From contig NZ_CP130713.1 in NCBI RefSeq assembly GCF_030553055.1, positions 6,324,001 through 6,388,000 on the forward strand: a DNA stretch of 64,000 bases. The letters run 5' to 3'. Shown here piece after piece: positions 16,790 to 25,061 of this stretch (position 1 is the first letter of the stretch; every line of letters starts with the position of its first letter). The notes below the pieces were generated by a model. It searched no databases. It saw nothing but the letters and a program-made list of their open reading frames with translations, and was not told the DNA's origin. The position numbers and the translations under genes were made by a program. This DNA comes from Streptomyces sp. XD-27 (GTDB taxonomy: Bacteria > Actinomycetota > Actinomycetes > Streptomycetales > Streptomycetaceae).

Positions 16790-17896
16790 ATGACAACGAC
16801 CGGGACGGTGCTGACCCGCCGCGACCTCAACCGCGCCACCCTGGAGCGGCAGCTCCTCCTGCGCCGCGCCCGGATGACGGCCCTCGACGCGGTGGAGCAT
16901 CTCGTCGGCCTCCAGGCGCAGGCCGTCAGGCCGCCGTACCACGCGCTGGCCGCGCGGCTCGCGGACTTCCGGCCCGAGGAACTGTCCGGGCTGCTCGACG
17001 ACCGGCGGGTCGTGCGCATCGCGCTCATGCGCTCGACGATCCACCTGGTGAGCGCCGCCGACTGCCTGGCGCTGCGGCCCCTCGTCCAGCCGGTGCACGA
17101 CCGCGTCTTCCAGGGGAACCACGGCAAGCGGCTCGGCGGCGTGGACCTGGAGCGTCTCGCCGCCCTCGCGCGCGAGCTCGTCGAGGAGCGGCCGCTGACC
17201 TTCAAGGCGCTCGGCGAGCAGCTGCGCGCCCACTGGCCCGACCGCGACGGCCAGGACCTGGCCATGGCCGCCCGGACCGTGCTGCCGCTGGTGCAGGTCA
17301 CGCCGCGCGGCCTGTGGGGCCGCAGCGGGCCCGTCGCGCATACGACGGCGGAGCACTGGCTGGGCGCGGCGCTCGACCCCGCCCCGGACCTGCCCGGCAC
17401 CCTGCTGCGCTATCTGGCGGCGTTCGGCCCGGCCTCGGCCAAGGACATGCAGACCTGGTGCGGGCTGACCCGGCTGCGCGAGGTGATGGACGGGCTGCGG
17501 GCGCGGCTGCGGACGTTCCGCGACGAGCGGGGCGTGGAGCTCTTCGACCTCCCGGACGCGCCCCGCCCCGCCCCGGACACCCCCGCCCCGCCGCGCTTCC
17601 TGCCGGAGTACGACAACCTCCTGCTGTCGCACGCCGACCGGAGCCGGGTGATCAGCGACGCGCACCGCCCCAGGATCTGGCAGGGGAACCAGGCCTACAG
17701 CGCTTTCCTGGTGGACGGATTCGTCCGCGGCGTGTGGCGGCTGGAGCAGGCCGGAGGAACCGCCGCGCTGGTGCTCGAGCCGTTCACCCGGCTGACCCCG
17801 GCGGAGCGGGCCGCGCTGGAACCGGAGGCGGCGGCCGTCCTGGCGATGACCGCACCGGAGGCCACCGCCCATGACGTGCGCTTCCTGCCGGCGTGA
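16790..17896 (+). CDS. AlkZ-family winged-helix DNA glycosylase
   Basis: 368 residues from the ATG at 16790; a GTG 9 nt earlier is possible. The family (HTH_42, AlkZ/YcaQ) is recognised from RATLERQLLLRRARM, then VEHLVGLQAQAVRPPYHA, which contains the QxQ motif (Q42-A-Q44) that in AlkZ contacts alkylated DNA, and from winged-helix segments FLPEYDNLLLSHADRSRV and FLVDGFVRGVWRLE. Streptomyces AlkZ unhooks DNA interstrand crosslinks made by azinomycin-type agents. This copy is probably a housekeeping paralogue, as no biosynthetic genes are near. TACCGT 7 nt before the ATG suggests a leaderless transcript. Confidence 0.85.
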   Translation: MTTTGTVLTRRDLNRATLERQLLLRRARMTALDAVEHLVGLQAQAVRPPYHALAARLADFRPEELSGLLDDRRVVRIALMRSTIHLVSAADCLALRPLVQPVHDRVFQGNHGKRLGGVDLERLAALARELVEERPLTFKALGEQLRAHWPDRDGQDLAMAARTVLPLVQVTPRGLWGRSGPVAHTTAEHWLGAALDPAPDLPGTLLRYLAAFGPASAKDMQTWCGLTRLREVMDGLRARLRTFRDERGVELFDLPDAPRPAPDTPAPPRFLPEYDNLLLSHADRSRVISDAHRPRIWQGNQAYSAFLVDGFVRGVWRLEQAGGTAALVLEPFTRLTPAERAALEPEAAAVLAMTAPEATAHDVRFLPA

Positions 17897-18295
17897 GCCG
17901 GGCCCTCGGGCGGGCGGCATGACGGGCGAGCCGCGCCCCGACCGCACAGCGGGCGACGGCAGCGCCCTGCCGCGTACCCGAGGCGGTGCCCACGTGGTGG
18001 GACCGATCACGAGAAGCACCAGACCCGAACGGCACCATCGACGGACGCGGACCGCAACCCGCGACGGACGCGGACGGCAACCGACCACGAGGGACACCAG
18101 CCCACCCAGGGAAGCCGCGGCGGACACGGGCCCGCGGCCGACGACGGGAGGTGGCGGGGCCGCAGGGGCGGGTCCTGGAGGCCACGTGTATTTGTGGCGT
18201 AATCGCCCAGAAGCCGACCGCTCCGCGTACGCGCCGTAAATAGACGCTCCAGGACCCGTCCCGGAGGCCCCAGCCGCCGGCACCCGACAACGGCG
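17897..18295. other. gene-free stretch with a long inverted repeat
   Basis: Between alkZ and the luxR gene no coding sequence is supported. It contains a 16-bp inverted repeat (18165-18180 and 18247-18262, one mismatch, core CGGGTCCTGGAG) around a 66-bp AT-richer centre. This could be a cruciform, a promoter island or a small MITE. Confidence 0.5.
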
Positions 18296-19228
18296 CTACG
18301 GCAGCAGCCCCGCCCGCCGCGCCTCGACCACCGCCTGCAACCGCGTACGCGCCCCCAGCTTCCGCATCGCGGACCGCAGATAGCTCTTCACCGTCTCCGG
18401 CCGCAGCCCCAGCCGCTCCGCCGCCGCCGCGTTCGTCGCCCCCGAGGCCACGCACGCCAGGACGTCCACCTCGCGCGGCGACAGCTCCACCGCCCGCCCC
18501 GCCCCCGACTCCCGCGCAACCGACTCCCGCACCCCGGACTCCCGCACCCCGGACCCCCGCACCCCGGACCCCCGCGCCCCCGACTCCCGCCCGACCGACT
18601 CCCGCGCCCTGGCCAGCCGCCCGCACGCCGCCAGTATCTCCTCCCGCAGCAGCGCGTCCGGCACCCGCTGCGCCAGCGCCCGCAGGTCCGCGTGCGCCGC
18701 GCGCACCTCCTCCCAAGCCGCGGGGCCCAAACCTTCCGCCCGCCATTCCACCGGCCGCCGCGCCACCGCCAGCAACCGCTCCGCCTCGTCGTACACCGCG
18801 AGCGACTGCTCCAGCTCCCGCGCGGCCTCCACCGCCGCCGTCAGCGACCGGTCGCCCAGCGCCGCCGGCTGCCGCAGCGCGCCGTACAGCACCCCGCGCA
18901 CCCGGCGGCGCACCACCACCGGGACCGCCAGCACCGACCGCAGCCCTTCCACCGCCACCGCCGCGTCGTACTCATGGCTGATGGCCCGTGACGTCCGGTA
19001 GTCCGCCACCGACATCGGGCGGGCCATCGTCACGCACTTGCCGCCCAGCCCGTTCCCCGGGGAGACCGCGAACCCCTGGAGCGCCAGCGTCTCCGTACCG
19101 CTCAGTTCGGTGATACGGAACTGCCGCCCCCCGGCGAACAGTCCGCCGAACGCGACGGGCAGCCCGCCGCCGCGCCGCATCCGTGAGAGCGCCGCCCGCA
19201 ACTCGACGGCCCTGTCCGGCTCCGCCAC
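18296..19228 (-). CDS. GAF-LuxR family transcriptional regulator
   Basis: 310 residues from the GTG at 19228, 5 nt after GGGAGG; 8 more codons lie upstream without a ribosome-binding site. Residues 20-150 form a GAF-like sensor (GGLFAGGRQFRITELSG, LGGKCVTMARPMSVADYRTS, VLAVPVVVRRRVRGVLYGAL). A helical linker leads to a C-terminal LuxR helix-turn-helix (ELSPREVDVLACVASGATN, AAERLGLRPETVKSYLRSA). The linker contains an expanded repeat of RESG/VRGSG units at about residues 205-235. It diverges from an acyl-CoA synthetase operon 98 nt away. Regulators of this type adjoin benzoate/acyl-CoA ligase genes in Streptomyces, so it probably controls that operon in response to an aromatic or fatty acid. 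Confidence 0.85.
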   Translation of the reverse strand: MAEPDRAVELRAALSRMRRGGGLPVAFGGLFAGGRQFRITELSGTETLALQGFAVSPGNGLGGKCVTMARPMSVADYRTSRAISHEYDAAVAVEGLRSVLAVPVVVRRRVRGVLYGALRQPAALGDRSLTAAVEAARELEQSLAVYDEAERLLAVARRPVEWRAEGLGPAAWEEVRAAHADLRALAQRVPDALLREEILAACGRLARARESVGRESGARGSGVRGSGVRESGVRESVARESGAGRAVELSPREVDVLACVASGATNAAAAERLGLRPETVKSYLRSAMRKLGARTRLQAVVEARRAGLLP

Positions 19229-19326
19229 GGCCACCTCCCGACACGCCGCCACCCCCGTCCGGGGGTGGTGAGACTCAGATCACCCGGCCACGATGCTATC
19301 GAGCGGCACGGCAATGAGGAGGACAC

Positions 19327-20997
19327 GTGGAAGCAACGAATCCGACCGGCGCCTTCCGCGCGGCCCGGGACTTCCTGCTCCGGCACCGCGAGGACTACGC
19401 GGCGGCGTACGAGGGATTCAGCTGGCCGCGCCCGGAGACGTTCAACTGGGCCCTGGACTGGTTCGACGCCATCGCCCACGGCAACGCCCGCACCGCCCTC
19501 CACATCGTCGAGGAGGACGGGCGCGAGACCCGGCTGTCGTACGGCGAGCTGTCCGTGCGCTCCGACCAGGCGGCCAACTGGCTGAGGCAGCAGGGCGTAC
19601 GGGCCGGCGACCGGATCGTCGTCATGCTCGGCAACCAGCGGGAGCTGTGGGAGGTCGCGCTCGCCGCGATGAAGCTGCGCGCCGTCGTCATCCCCGCCAC
19701 CCCGCTGCTGGGGCCGCTCGACCTCGCCGACCGGATCCACCGCGGCAGGGCCCGGCATGTGATCGTACGGTCCGCGGACACGGGCAAGTTCGCCGACGTG
19801 CCGGGCGACTACACCCGGATCGCCGTCGGCGAGGCGGTCGCCGGCTGGCTGGATTACGACGACGTCTACAACGCCCCCGCCGACTTCGCGCCCGACGGGC
19901 CGACCCGTGCCACCGACCCCCTGATGCTCTACTTCACCTCCGGCACCACCGCCCAGCCCAAACTCGTCCAGCACACCCACACTTCGTACCCCGTCGGCCA
20001 CCTGGCCACGATGTACTGGATCGGACTGAAACCGGGCGACGTCCACCTCAACATCTCCTCGCCCGGCTGGGCCAAGCACGCCTGGTCCAACCTGTTCGCG
20101 CCCTGGAACGCCGAGGCCACCGTCTTCGTCTGCAACTACACCCGCTTCGACGCGGCCCGCCTCATGGCCGAGATGGACCGGGCGGGTGTCACCACCTTCT
20201 GCGCCCCGCCCACCGTCTGGCGCATGCTCATCCAGGCCGACCTGGGCCTGCTGCGCACCCCGCCCCGGGAGGCCGTCGCCGCCGGCGAGCCGCTCAACCC
20301 CGAGGTCATCGAGACCGTCCGGCGCGCCTGGGGCGTCACCATCCGGGACGGCTTCGGCCAGACCGAGACCGCCGTCCAGGTCGCCAACACCCCCGGCCAG
20401 CCGCTCAAGACCGGCTCCATGGGCCGCCCCACCCCCGGTTTCACCGTCGCCCTGCTGGACCCCGTGACGGGCAAGCCCGCCGACGAGGGCGAGATCTGCC
20501 TGGACCTGTCCACCCGGCCCGTCGGCCTGATGACCGGCTACGAGGGCGATGAGGAGCGCACCGCCGAGGCGATGGCGGACGGGTACTACCGCACCGGCGA
20601 CATCGGCGCACGGGACGAGGACGGCCACATCACCTACATCGGCCGCTCCGACGACGTGTTCAAGGCGTCCGACTACAAGATCTCCCCGTTCGAGCTGGAG
20701 AGCGCGCTGCTGGAGCACGAGGCGGTCGCCGAGGCCGCCGTCGTGCCCGCGCCCGACCCGCTCCGGCTCGCCGTCCCCAAGGCGTACGTCGTCCTGGCCG
20801 CAGGATGGGAGCCGGGCCCGGAGACCGCCAGAGCCCTCTTCGCCCACTCCCGGGCCGTCCTTGCCCCGTACAAGCGCGTCCGCCGCCTGGAGTTCGCCGA
20901 GCTGCCCAAGACCGTGTCCGGCAAGATCCGCCGCATCGAACTGCGGGAGCGCACCGCGCGCGGCGACGGCGCCGAGTACCACGAGGAGACCGTATGA
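19327..20997 (+). CDS. AMP-forming acyl-CoA synthetase (medium-chain/aryl type)
   Basis: 556 residues from a GTG with the strong site GAGGAGGACAC. An ANL-superfamily ligase with the AMP-binding loop [17 protein letters not shown], the segment [16 protein letters not shown], the hinge [20 protein letters not shown] and the C-terminal catalytic lysine in [13 protein letters not shown]. The N-terminal [17 protein letters not shown] resembles ACSM-type medium-chain/benzoate synthetases. It activates an acid to acyl-AMP and then acyl-CoA. The next synthetase starts in its stop codon (ATGA), so both are made together, under likely control of the divergent GAF-LuxR regulator. The substrate cannot be read from the sequence. 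Confidence 0.9.
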   Translation: MEATNPTGAFRAARDFLLRHREDYAAAYEGFSWPRPETFNWALDWFDAIAHGNARTALHIVEEDGRETRLSYGELSVRSDQAANWLRQQGVRAGDRIVVMLGNQRELWEVALAAMKLRAVVIPATPLLGPLDLADRIHRGRARHVIVRSADTGKFADVPGDYTRIAVGEAVAGWLDYDDVYNAPADFAPDGPTRATDPLMLYFTSGTTAQPKLVQHTHTSYPVGHLATMYWIGLKPGDVHLNISSPGWAKHAWSNLFAPWNAEATVFVCNYTRFDAARLMAEMDRAGVTTFCAPPTVWRMLIQADLGLLRTPPREAVAAGEPLNPEVIETVRRAWGVTIRDGFGQTETAVQVANTPGQPLKTGSMGRPTPGFTVALLDPVTGKPADEGEICLDLSTRPVGLMTGYEGDEERTAEAMADGYYRTGDIGARDEDGHITYIGRSDDVFKASDYKISPFELESALLEHEAVAEAAVVPAPDPLRLAVPKAYVVLAAGWEPGPETARALFAHSRAVLAPYKRVRRLEFAELPKTVSGKIRRIELRERTARGDGAEYHEETV

Positions 20998-22646
20998 CCA
21001 CCGCCACCGCCCTCGCCCCGGGGCAGCAGCAGCCGTCGTACGCGAGCGGCACCGGCGACGTACCGCTCCTCGGCGACACCATCGGCGGCAACCTGGCCCG
21101 CACCGTCGAGCGGTTCGGCGACCGCGACGCGCTGGTGGACGTCCCCGGCGGCCGCCGCTGGACGTACGCCGAGTTCGGCCAGGCCGTCGAGGCGGTGGCG
21201 CTCGGGCTGCTGGCCAAGGGCATCGGCAAGGGCGACCGCGTCGGCATATGGGCCGTCAACTGCCCCGAGTGGGTGCTGACCCAGTACGCGACGGCGCGGA
21301 TCGGCGCCGTCATGGTCACCATCAATCCCGCCTACCGCGTCCACGAGCTGGCGTACGTGCTCAAGCAGGCCGGGATCCGCCTGCTCGTCGCCTCCACCGA
21401 GCACAAGACCAGCGACTACCGGCGGATGGTGGAACAGGTCCGCGGCGACTGCCCCGACCTGCGCGACGTCGTCTACATCGACGACCCGACCTGGGACCTG
21501 CTCGTCGCCGCGGGCGTCGAGGTGCCCCAGGACCGGCTCGCGGCTCGCGAGGCCGGCCTGAGCTGCGACGACCCGGTCAACATCCAGTACACCTCGGGCA
21601 CCACCGGCTTCCCCAAGGGCGCCACCCTCTCCCACCACAACATCCTCAACAACGGCTACTTCGTGGGGGAGACGCTCGGCTACACCGAGTCCGACCGGGT
21701 CTGCGTGCCGGTGCCCTTCTACCACTGCTTCGGCATGGTGATGGGCAACCTCGCCGCCACCAGCCACGGCGCCTGCGTCGTCATCCCGGGCCCCTCCTTC
21801 GACCCGGCCGCCACCCTCCGCGCCGTCGAACGCGAGCGGTGCACCTCGCTGTACGGCGTCCCCACGATGTTCATCGCCGAACTCGACCTGCCGGACTTCG
21901 CCGCCCACGACCTCACCTCGCTGCGCACCGGCATCATGGCCGGATCGCCGTGCCCGGTGGAGGTGATGAAGCGGGTCGTCGCCGAGATGCACATGGCCGA
22001 GGTGTCCATCTGCTACGGCATGACCGAGACCTCGCCGGTGTCCACCCAGACCCGCCGGGACGACGACCTCGAACGCCGCACCGGGACCGTCGGTCGCGTC
22101 CTGCCGCACATCGAGGTCAAGGTCGTGGACCCGGTCACCGGCGTGACCGTGCCGCGCGGCACCAGCGGCGAACTGCGCACCCGCGGCTACTCGGTGATGC
22201 TCGGCTACTGGGACCAGCCGGACCGCACCGCCGAGGCGATCGACGCCGCCCGGTGGATGCACACCGGCGACCTCGCCGTCATGGACGAGGACGGATACGT
22301 CCGGATCGTCGGCCGGATCAAGGACGTGATCATCAGGGGCGGCGAGAACGTCTATCCGCGCGAGATAGAGGAGTTCCTGTACACCCACCCCAAGATCGCC
22401 GATGTGCAGGTGGTGGGCGTCCCGGACGAGAAGTACGGCGAGGAGGTGCTGGCCTGCGTCATCCTCCGCGACCCGGCCCAGCCCCTCACCCGCGACGAAC
22501 TCGCCCGGTTCTGCCGCGGCCGCCTCGCGCACTACAAGGTGCCGCGCTATCTGCGCATCATGACCGAGTTCCCGATGACGGTGAGCGGCAAGGTGCGCAA
22601 GGTCGAACTGCGGGAGGAGGGCGCGCGGGCACTGGGGCCGGCGTGA
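20994..22646 (+). CDS. AMP-forming fatty-acyl-CoA synthetase (FadD-like)
   Basis: 550 residues; the ATG at 20994 overlaps the previous stop in ATGA, with CGAGGAG upstream. ANL-superfamily motifs: [69 protein letters not shown] and [13 protein letters not shown]. The N-terminal [20 protein letters not shown] is typical of the widespread actinobacterial 'AMP-binding protein' group acting on fatty acids. Two different acyl-CoA ligases in one operon suggest activation of a range of acids, or of a substrate and a degradation product. It converges with the kinase gene, leaving 6 nt between stops. Confidence 0.9.
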   Translation: MTTATALAPGQQQPSYASGTGDVPLLGDTIGGNLARTVERFGDRDALVDVPGGRRWTYAEFGQAVEAVALGLLAKGIGKGDRVGIWAVNCPEWVLTQYATARIGAVMVTINPAYRVHELAYVLKQAGIRLLVASTEHKTSDYRRMVEQVRGDCPDLRDVVYIDDPTWDLLVAAGVEVPQDRLAAREAGLSCDDPVNIQYTSGTTGFPKGATLSHHNILNNGYFVGETLGYTESDRVCVPVPFYHCFGMVMGNLAATSHGACVVIPGPSFDPAATLRAVERERCTSLYGVPTMFIAELDLPDFAAHDLTSLRTGIMAGSPCPVEVMKRVVAEMHMAEVSICYGMTETSPVSTQTRRDDDLERRTGTVGRVLPHIEVKVVDPVTGVTVPRGTSGELRTRGYSVMLGYWDQPDRTAEAIDAARWMHTGDLAVMDEDGYVRIVGRIKDVIIRGGENVYPREIEEFLYTHPKIADVQVVGVPDEKYGEEVLACVILRDPAQPLTRDELARFCRGRLAHYKVPRYLRIMTEFPMTVSGKVRKVELREEGARALGPA

Positions 22647-22652
22647 CGACGG

Positions 22653-24749
22653 TCAGCCGCCCTGGAGGATCGTCGTGCACAGCAGGGTGCTGCCGTCGTC
22701 CACCGTCCACGCCCAGTACCGTGTCCGGTCGCCCTGCCCGCGTACGCAGTGGCTCGCGTTGGCGCCCGCCGGGGCCCGGTAGACCCCGGTGATGTGCATG
22801 ATCTGGTTGTACGGGACGGGTACCCTCTGACTCCTGCTGCAGTCCACGGCCGTCATCGGCCCCACCGAGATCCGGTCGCCCGACTGCCGCCCGAGCAGGC
22901 AGTAGCTCGTGTGGAAGACGCGGGAGAGGCACAGGCTCCTGACCTCACCGGTGCTGACGGCCCGGTAGCTCCAGGACGCCTTGCCCACACCGCTGGGGCA
23001 CTGGGCGCCGGTGGTCCCGGTGACGCGGACCAGCGCCCGCCCGCTGCCGCACGACACCGGGTCCGGCGGCAGCTCGGCGCTCCACTTGACGGTGCGCTCG
23101 CCGCCGAAGCCGGTGTCGTGGACCGGGAGGCAGTCGCCGGTCGAGACGGCTTCGAACGCCTCCTCGGTGGGGTCGGGGGCCGGTGGCGTGGTCGGCGACT
23201 CGGTCTCGTCGTCGGCGTGGCTCGCGCTCCCGCTCGAACCGCTGTCTGAGCCGCTGCTCGAACCGCCCCCGCTCGTGCTGTCGTCCGAGCCGCTGCTCGG
23301 ATACGTGTCGCGTGTGGGCAGGGAGCCGGTCCCGCCGCCCGACGAACTGCTCGCCGTGGTCCCGCCCGTCGATCCGGAGGTGGTGTCGTCCTTCCAGGGC
23401 TGCCAGATGAAGACCGCGACCGCGACGAGCGCGAACACGAGCCAGGAGAAGCCGCCGGCCGAGGAGTTGGCGGTCCGCGGGGTGGACGACGGCCGGGCCC
23501 CGGATGACCGCCCGGACGCGGACGACCGCCGGGCCCCGGATGGCTGCCCGGACGCAGACGACGGGCGGGACGGAGCTGGGGCGCCGGTCCGGGCTGAGGG
23601 CCGCGCCTGCCGTGCGTTCCCCTGCGACCTGGCGCGCGCCCGCCTACGGGCCTCCTCCTCCCTGCGCTGCCGGGCCGCTTCCGCCCTGCGGTCCCGGGCG
23701 TCGCGCTCCCGCAGGGCGCGGGCCATCCGCTCCCGCTCCCGGCGCGCGGCCCGCTCCCGGGTGTCGACACGTGTGGGCCCCGGCGGCGGTACCGGCCGCG
23801 TCCGCGCGTCGAGCGTGGCGGCCTCCGCGCCCCCGTCCTCGTTCAGCGCCCGCCCTTGGGCCTCGTACTCCTGGATCAGCGCCGTCCACCGCGGCGGCAG
23901 CCAGCGCTCGCCGCGCTTCGACGTGCCCGTCCGGTCGAGCTCCTCCAGGAAGCCCCGCAGGATGTCGGCGGGGCCGGGCCGCCCGCCGGGATCGGCGGCC
24001 AGGCACGGGCGGACCAGCGGGGACAGCTCCTTGGGCAGCCCCGTCAGGTCGAGTTCGCCGCGCTGTACGAGGGTCAGCAGCCGGATCGTGTCGTCCGTGT
24101 CGGGGTAGGGCGGGCGGCCGACGGCGAGGTGGAAGAGCGTCGCGCCCAGCGAGTACACGTCGGACGCCGTCGTGGACGGTTCGGCGCGCGCCTGCTCCGG
24201 CGACGTGAACGCGATGGTGCCCAGCGTCAGCGACGTCCGCGTGATGTCGAAGGCGTGCGAGATACCGAAGTCGATGAGGCGTGGCCCGGCCAGGGGCAGC
24301 AGGATGTTCTGGGGTTTGACGTCCCGGTGGACGATGCCCTGCGCGTGCAGGGCCACCAGGGCCTGCGCGGTGCCCGCCGCGATCCAGCGCACCGCCGAAC
24401 CGGGCAGCCGGCCCGCGCTCCGGACGAGTTCGGACAGCGCGGGCGCCGGTATGTAGTCGATCGCCATCCAGGGCCGCTCGGCGTCCGGGTCGGCGTCCCG
24501 CACCCGGGCCGTGTACGCGCTGTCGACCCGCCGGGCCAGCGCCACCTCGCGCGCGAACCGCCGCCGATCGGTGTCGCTGACCGCGCCCTCGGCGAGCAGG
24601 GTCTTGACCGCGACGAGCGAACCGTCCGCCGCGGAACGCGCCAGATAGATCCGCCCCATACCCCCGGAGCCGAGCCGCCCCACCAACCGGTAGGCGCCCA
24701 GCCGCCGCGGATCGTCGCCGCCGAGCGGCCGCACCCCCATACCGGCCAT
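22653..24749 (-). CDS. membrane Ser/Thr protein kinase with extracytoplasmic domain
   Basis: 698 residues. The kinase domain occupies about 15-275: GRLGSGGMGRIYLA (Gly loop 27-32), K49, HRDVKPQN (141-148, catalytic D143), DFG (160-162) and the SPEQA activation-segment end, all intact. Next come an Arg/Glu-rich coiled region (RREEEARRRARARSQG), a Ser/Gly linker, one membrane helix (FSWLVFALVAVAVFIWQPW, about 440-458), a low-complexity Ser/Gly stalk and an extracytoplasmic domain of about 150 residues with eight cysteines. This is a PknB-like receptor kinase with a private sensor. It follows the 91-residue protein by 6 nt and the STAND NTPase gene in the same direction, so the three form an operon and probably one signalling unit. 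Confidence 0.92.
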   Translation of the reverse strand: MAGMGVRPLGGDDPRRLGAYRLVGRLGSGGMGRIYLARSAADGSLVAVKTLLAEGAVSDTDRRRFAREVALARRVDSAYTARVRDADPDAERPWMAIDYIPAPALSELVRSAGRLPGSAVRWIAAGTAQALVALHAQGIVHRDVKPQNILLPLAGPRLIDFGISHAFDITRTSLTLGTIAFTSPEQARAEPSTTASDVYSLGATLFHLAVGRPPYPDTDDTIRLLTLVQRGELDLTGLPKELSPLVRPCLAADPGGRPGPADILRGFLEELDRTGTSKRGERWLPPRWTALIQEYEAQGRALNEDGGAEAATLDARTRPVPPPGPTRVDTRERAARRERERMARALRERDARDRRAEAARQRREEEARRRARARSQGNARQARPSARTGAPAPSRPSSASGQPSGARRSSASGRSSGARPSSTPRTANSSAGGFSWLVFALVAVAVFIWQPWKDDTTSGSTGGTTASSSSGGGTGSLPTRDTYPSSGSDDSTSGGGSSSGSDSGSSGSASHADDETESPTTPPAPDPTEEAFEAVSTGDCLPVHDTGFGGERTVKWSAELPPDPVSCGSGRALVRVTGTTGAQCPSGVGKASWSYRAVSTGEVRSLCLSRVFHTSYCLLGRQSGDRISVGPMTAVDCSRSQRVPVPYNQIMHITGVYRAPAGANASHCVRGQGDRTRYWAWTVDDGSTLLCTTILQGG

Positions 24750-24755
24750 GCCGGG

Positions 24756-25031
24756 TTATTCCTCGGAGCCTTCGCCGTGGTGGATGTGCATCTCCCCGTT
24801 CATGACGGTGAAGACGCTGCCGTGGTCGTTCGCGGTGTTGGTCTGGACCGGGCCGGGGGCCTGGCTCTCGTCCCCCGGTGTGCTCTCGGGCTCGGCGCCG
24901 GATGGGGCGCCGGATGGGGTGCCGGGCGGGGTCTGGCGCACGTCGACGCGGTTGCCGCGCCCGGCCACGACGGGGCCGGACGCGTCGCCGCCGATGCGGA
25001 TCGTGTACTGGTCGCCTGATGCGGGTGCCAT
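24756..25031 (-). CDS. 91-residue protein with amyloid-motif-like segments
   Basis: ATG at 25031 with AAGGAG 8 nt upstream. The N-terminus YTIRIGGDASGPVVAGRGNR (residues 9-28) closely resembles the N-terminal segment of the neighbouring NTPase (IDVGGNAAGPVIAGDHNVVV). The middle is a Pro/Gly/Thr linker. The C-terminus (NDHGSVFTVMNGEMHIHHGE) resembles the tail of the cyclase-like protein 3.5 kb away. There is no enzyme domain, signal peptide or membrane segment. Short Gly/Asn/Val beta motifs of this kind pair with like motifs in bacterial amyloid-type signalling (RHIM/BASS), so it could be a two-ended adaptor bridging NTPase and kinase. The assignment is inference from pattern and operon position. 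Confidence 0.75.
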   Translation of the reverse strand: MAPASGDQYTIRIGGDASGPVVAGRGNRVDVRQTPPGTPSGAPSGAEPESTPGDESQAPGPVQTNTANDHGSVFTVMNGEMHIHHGEGSEE

Positions 25032-25061
25032 GAGGGAGCTCCTTGGGTGAGGTCGCTTCTA

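Noticed and set aside
17871..18243. Short ORFs between alkZ and the LuxR gene
   Set aside because: No ribosome-binding sites, no conserved motifs and they span the inverted repeat.
16634..18283. Long N-terminal extension of the CorA frame
   Set aside because: Antisense to alkZ; the conserved protein and a GAGGAGG site begin at 16633.
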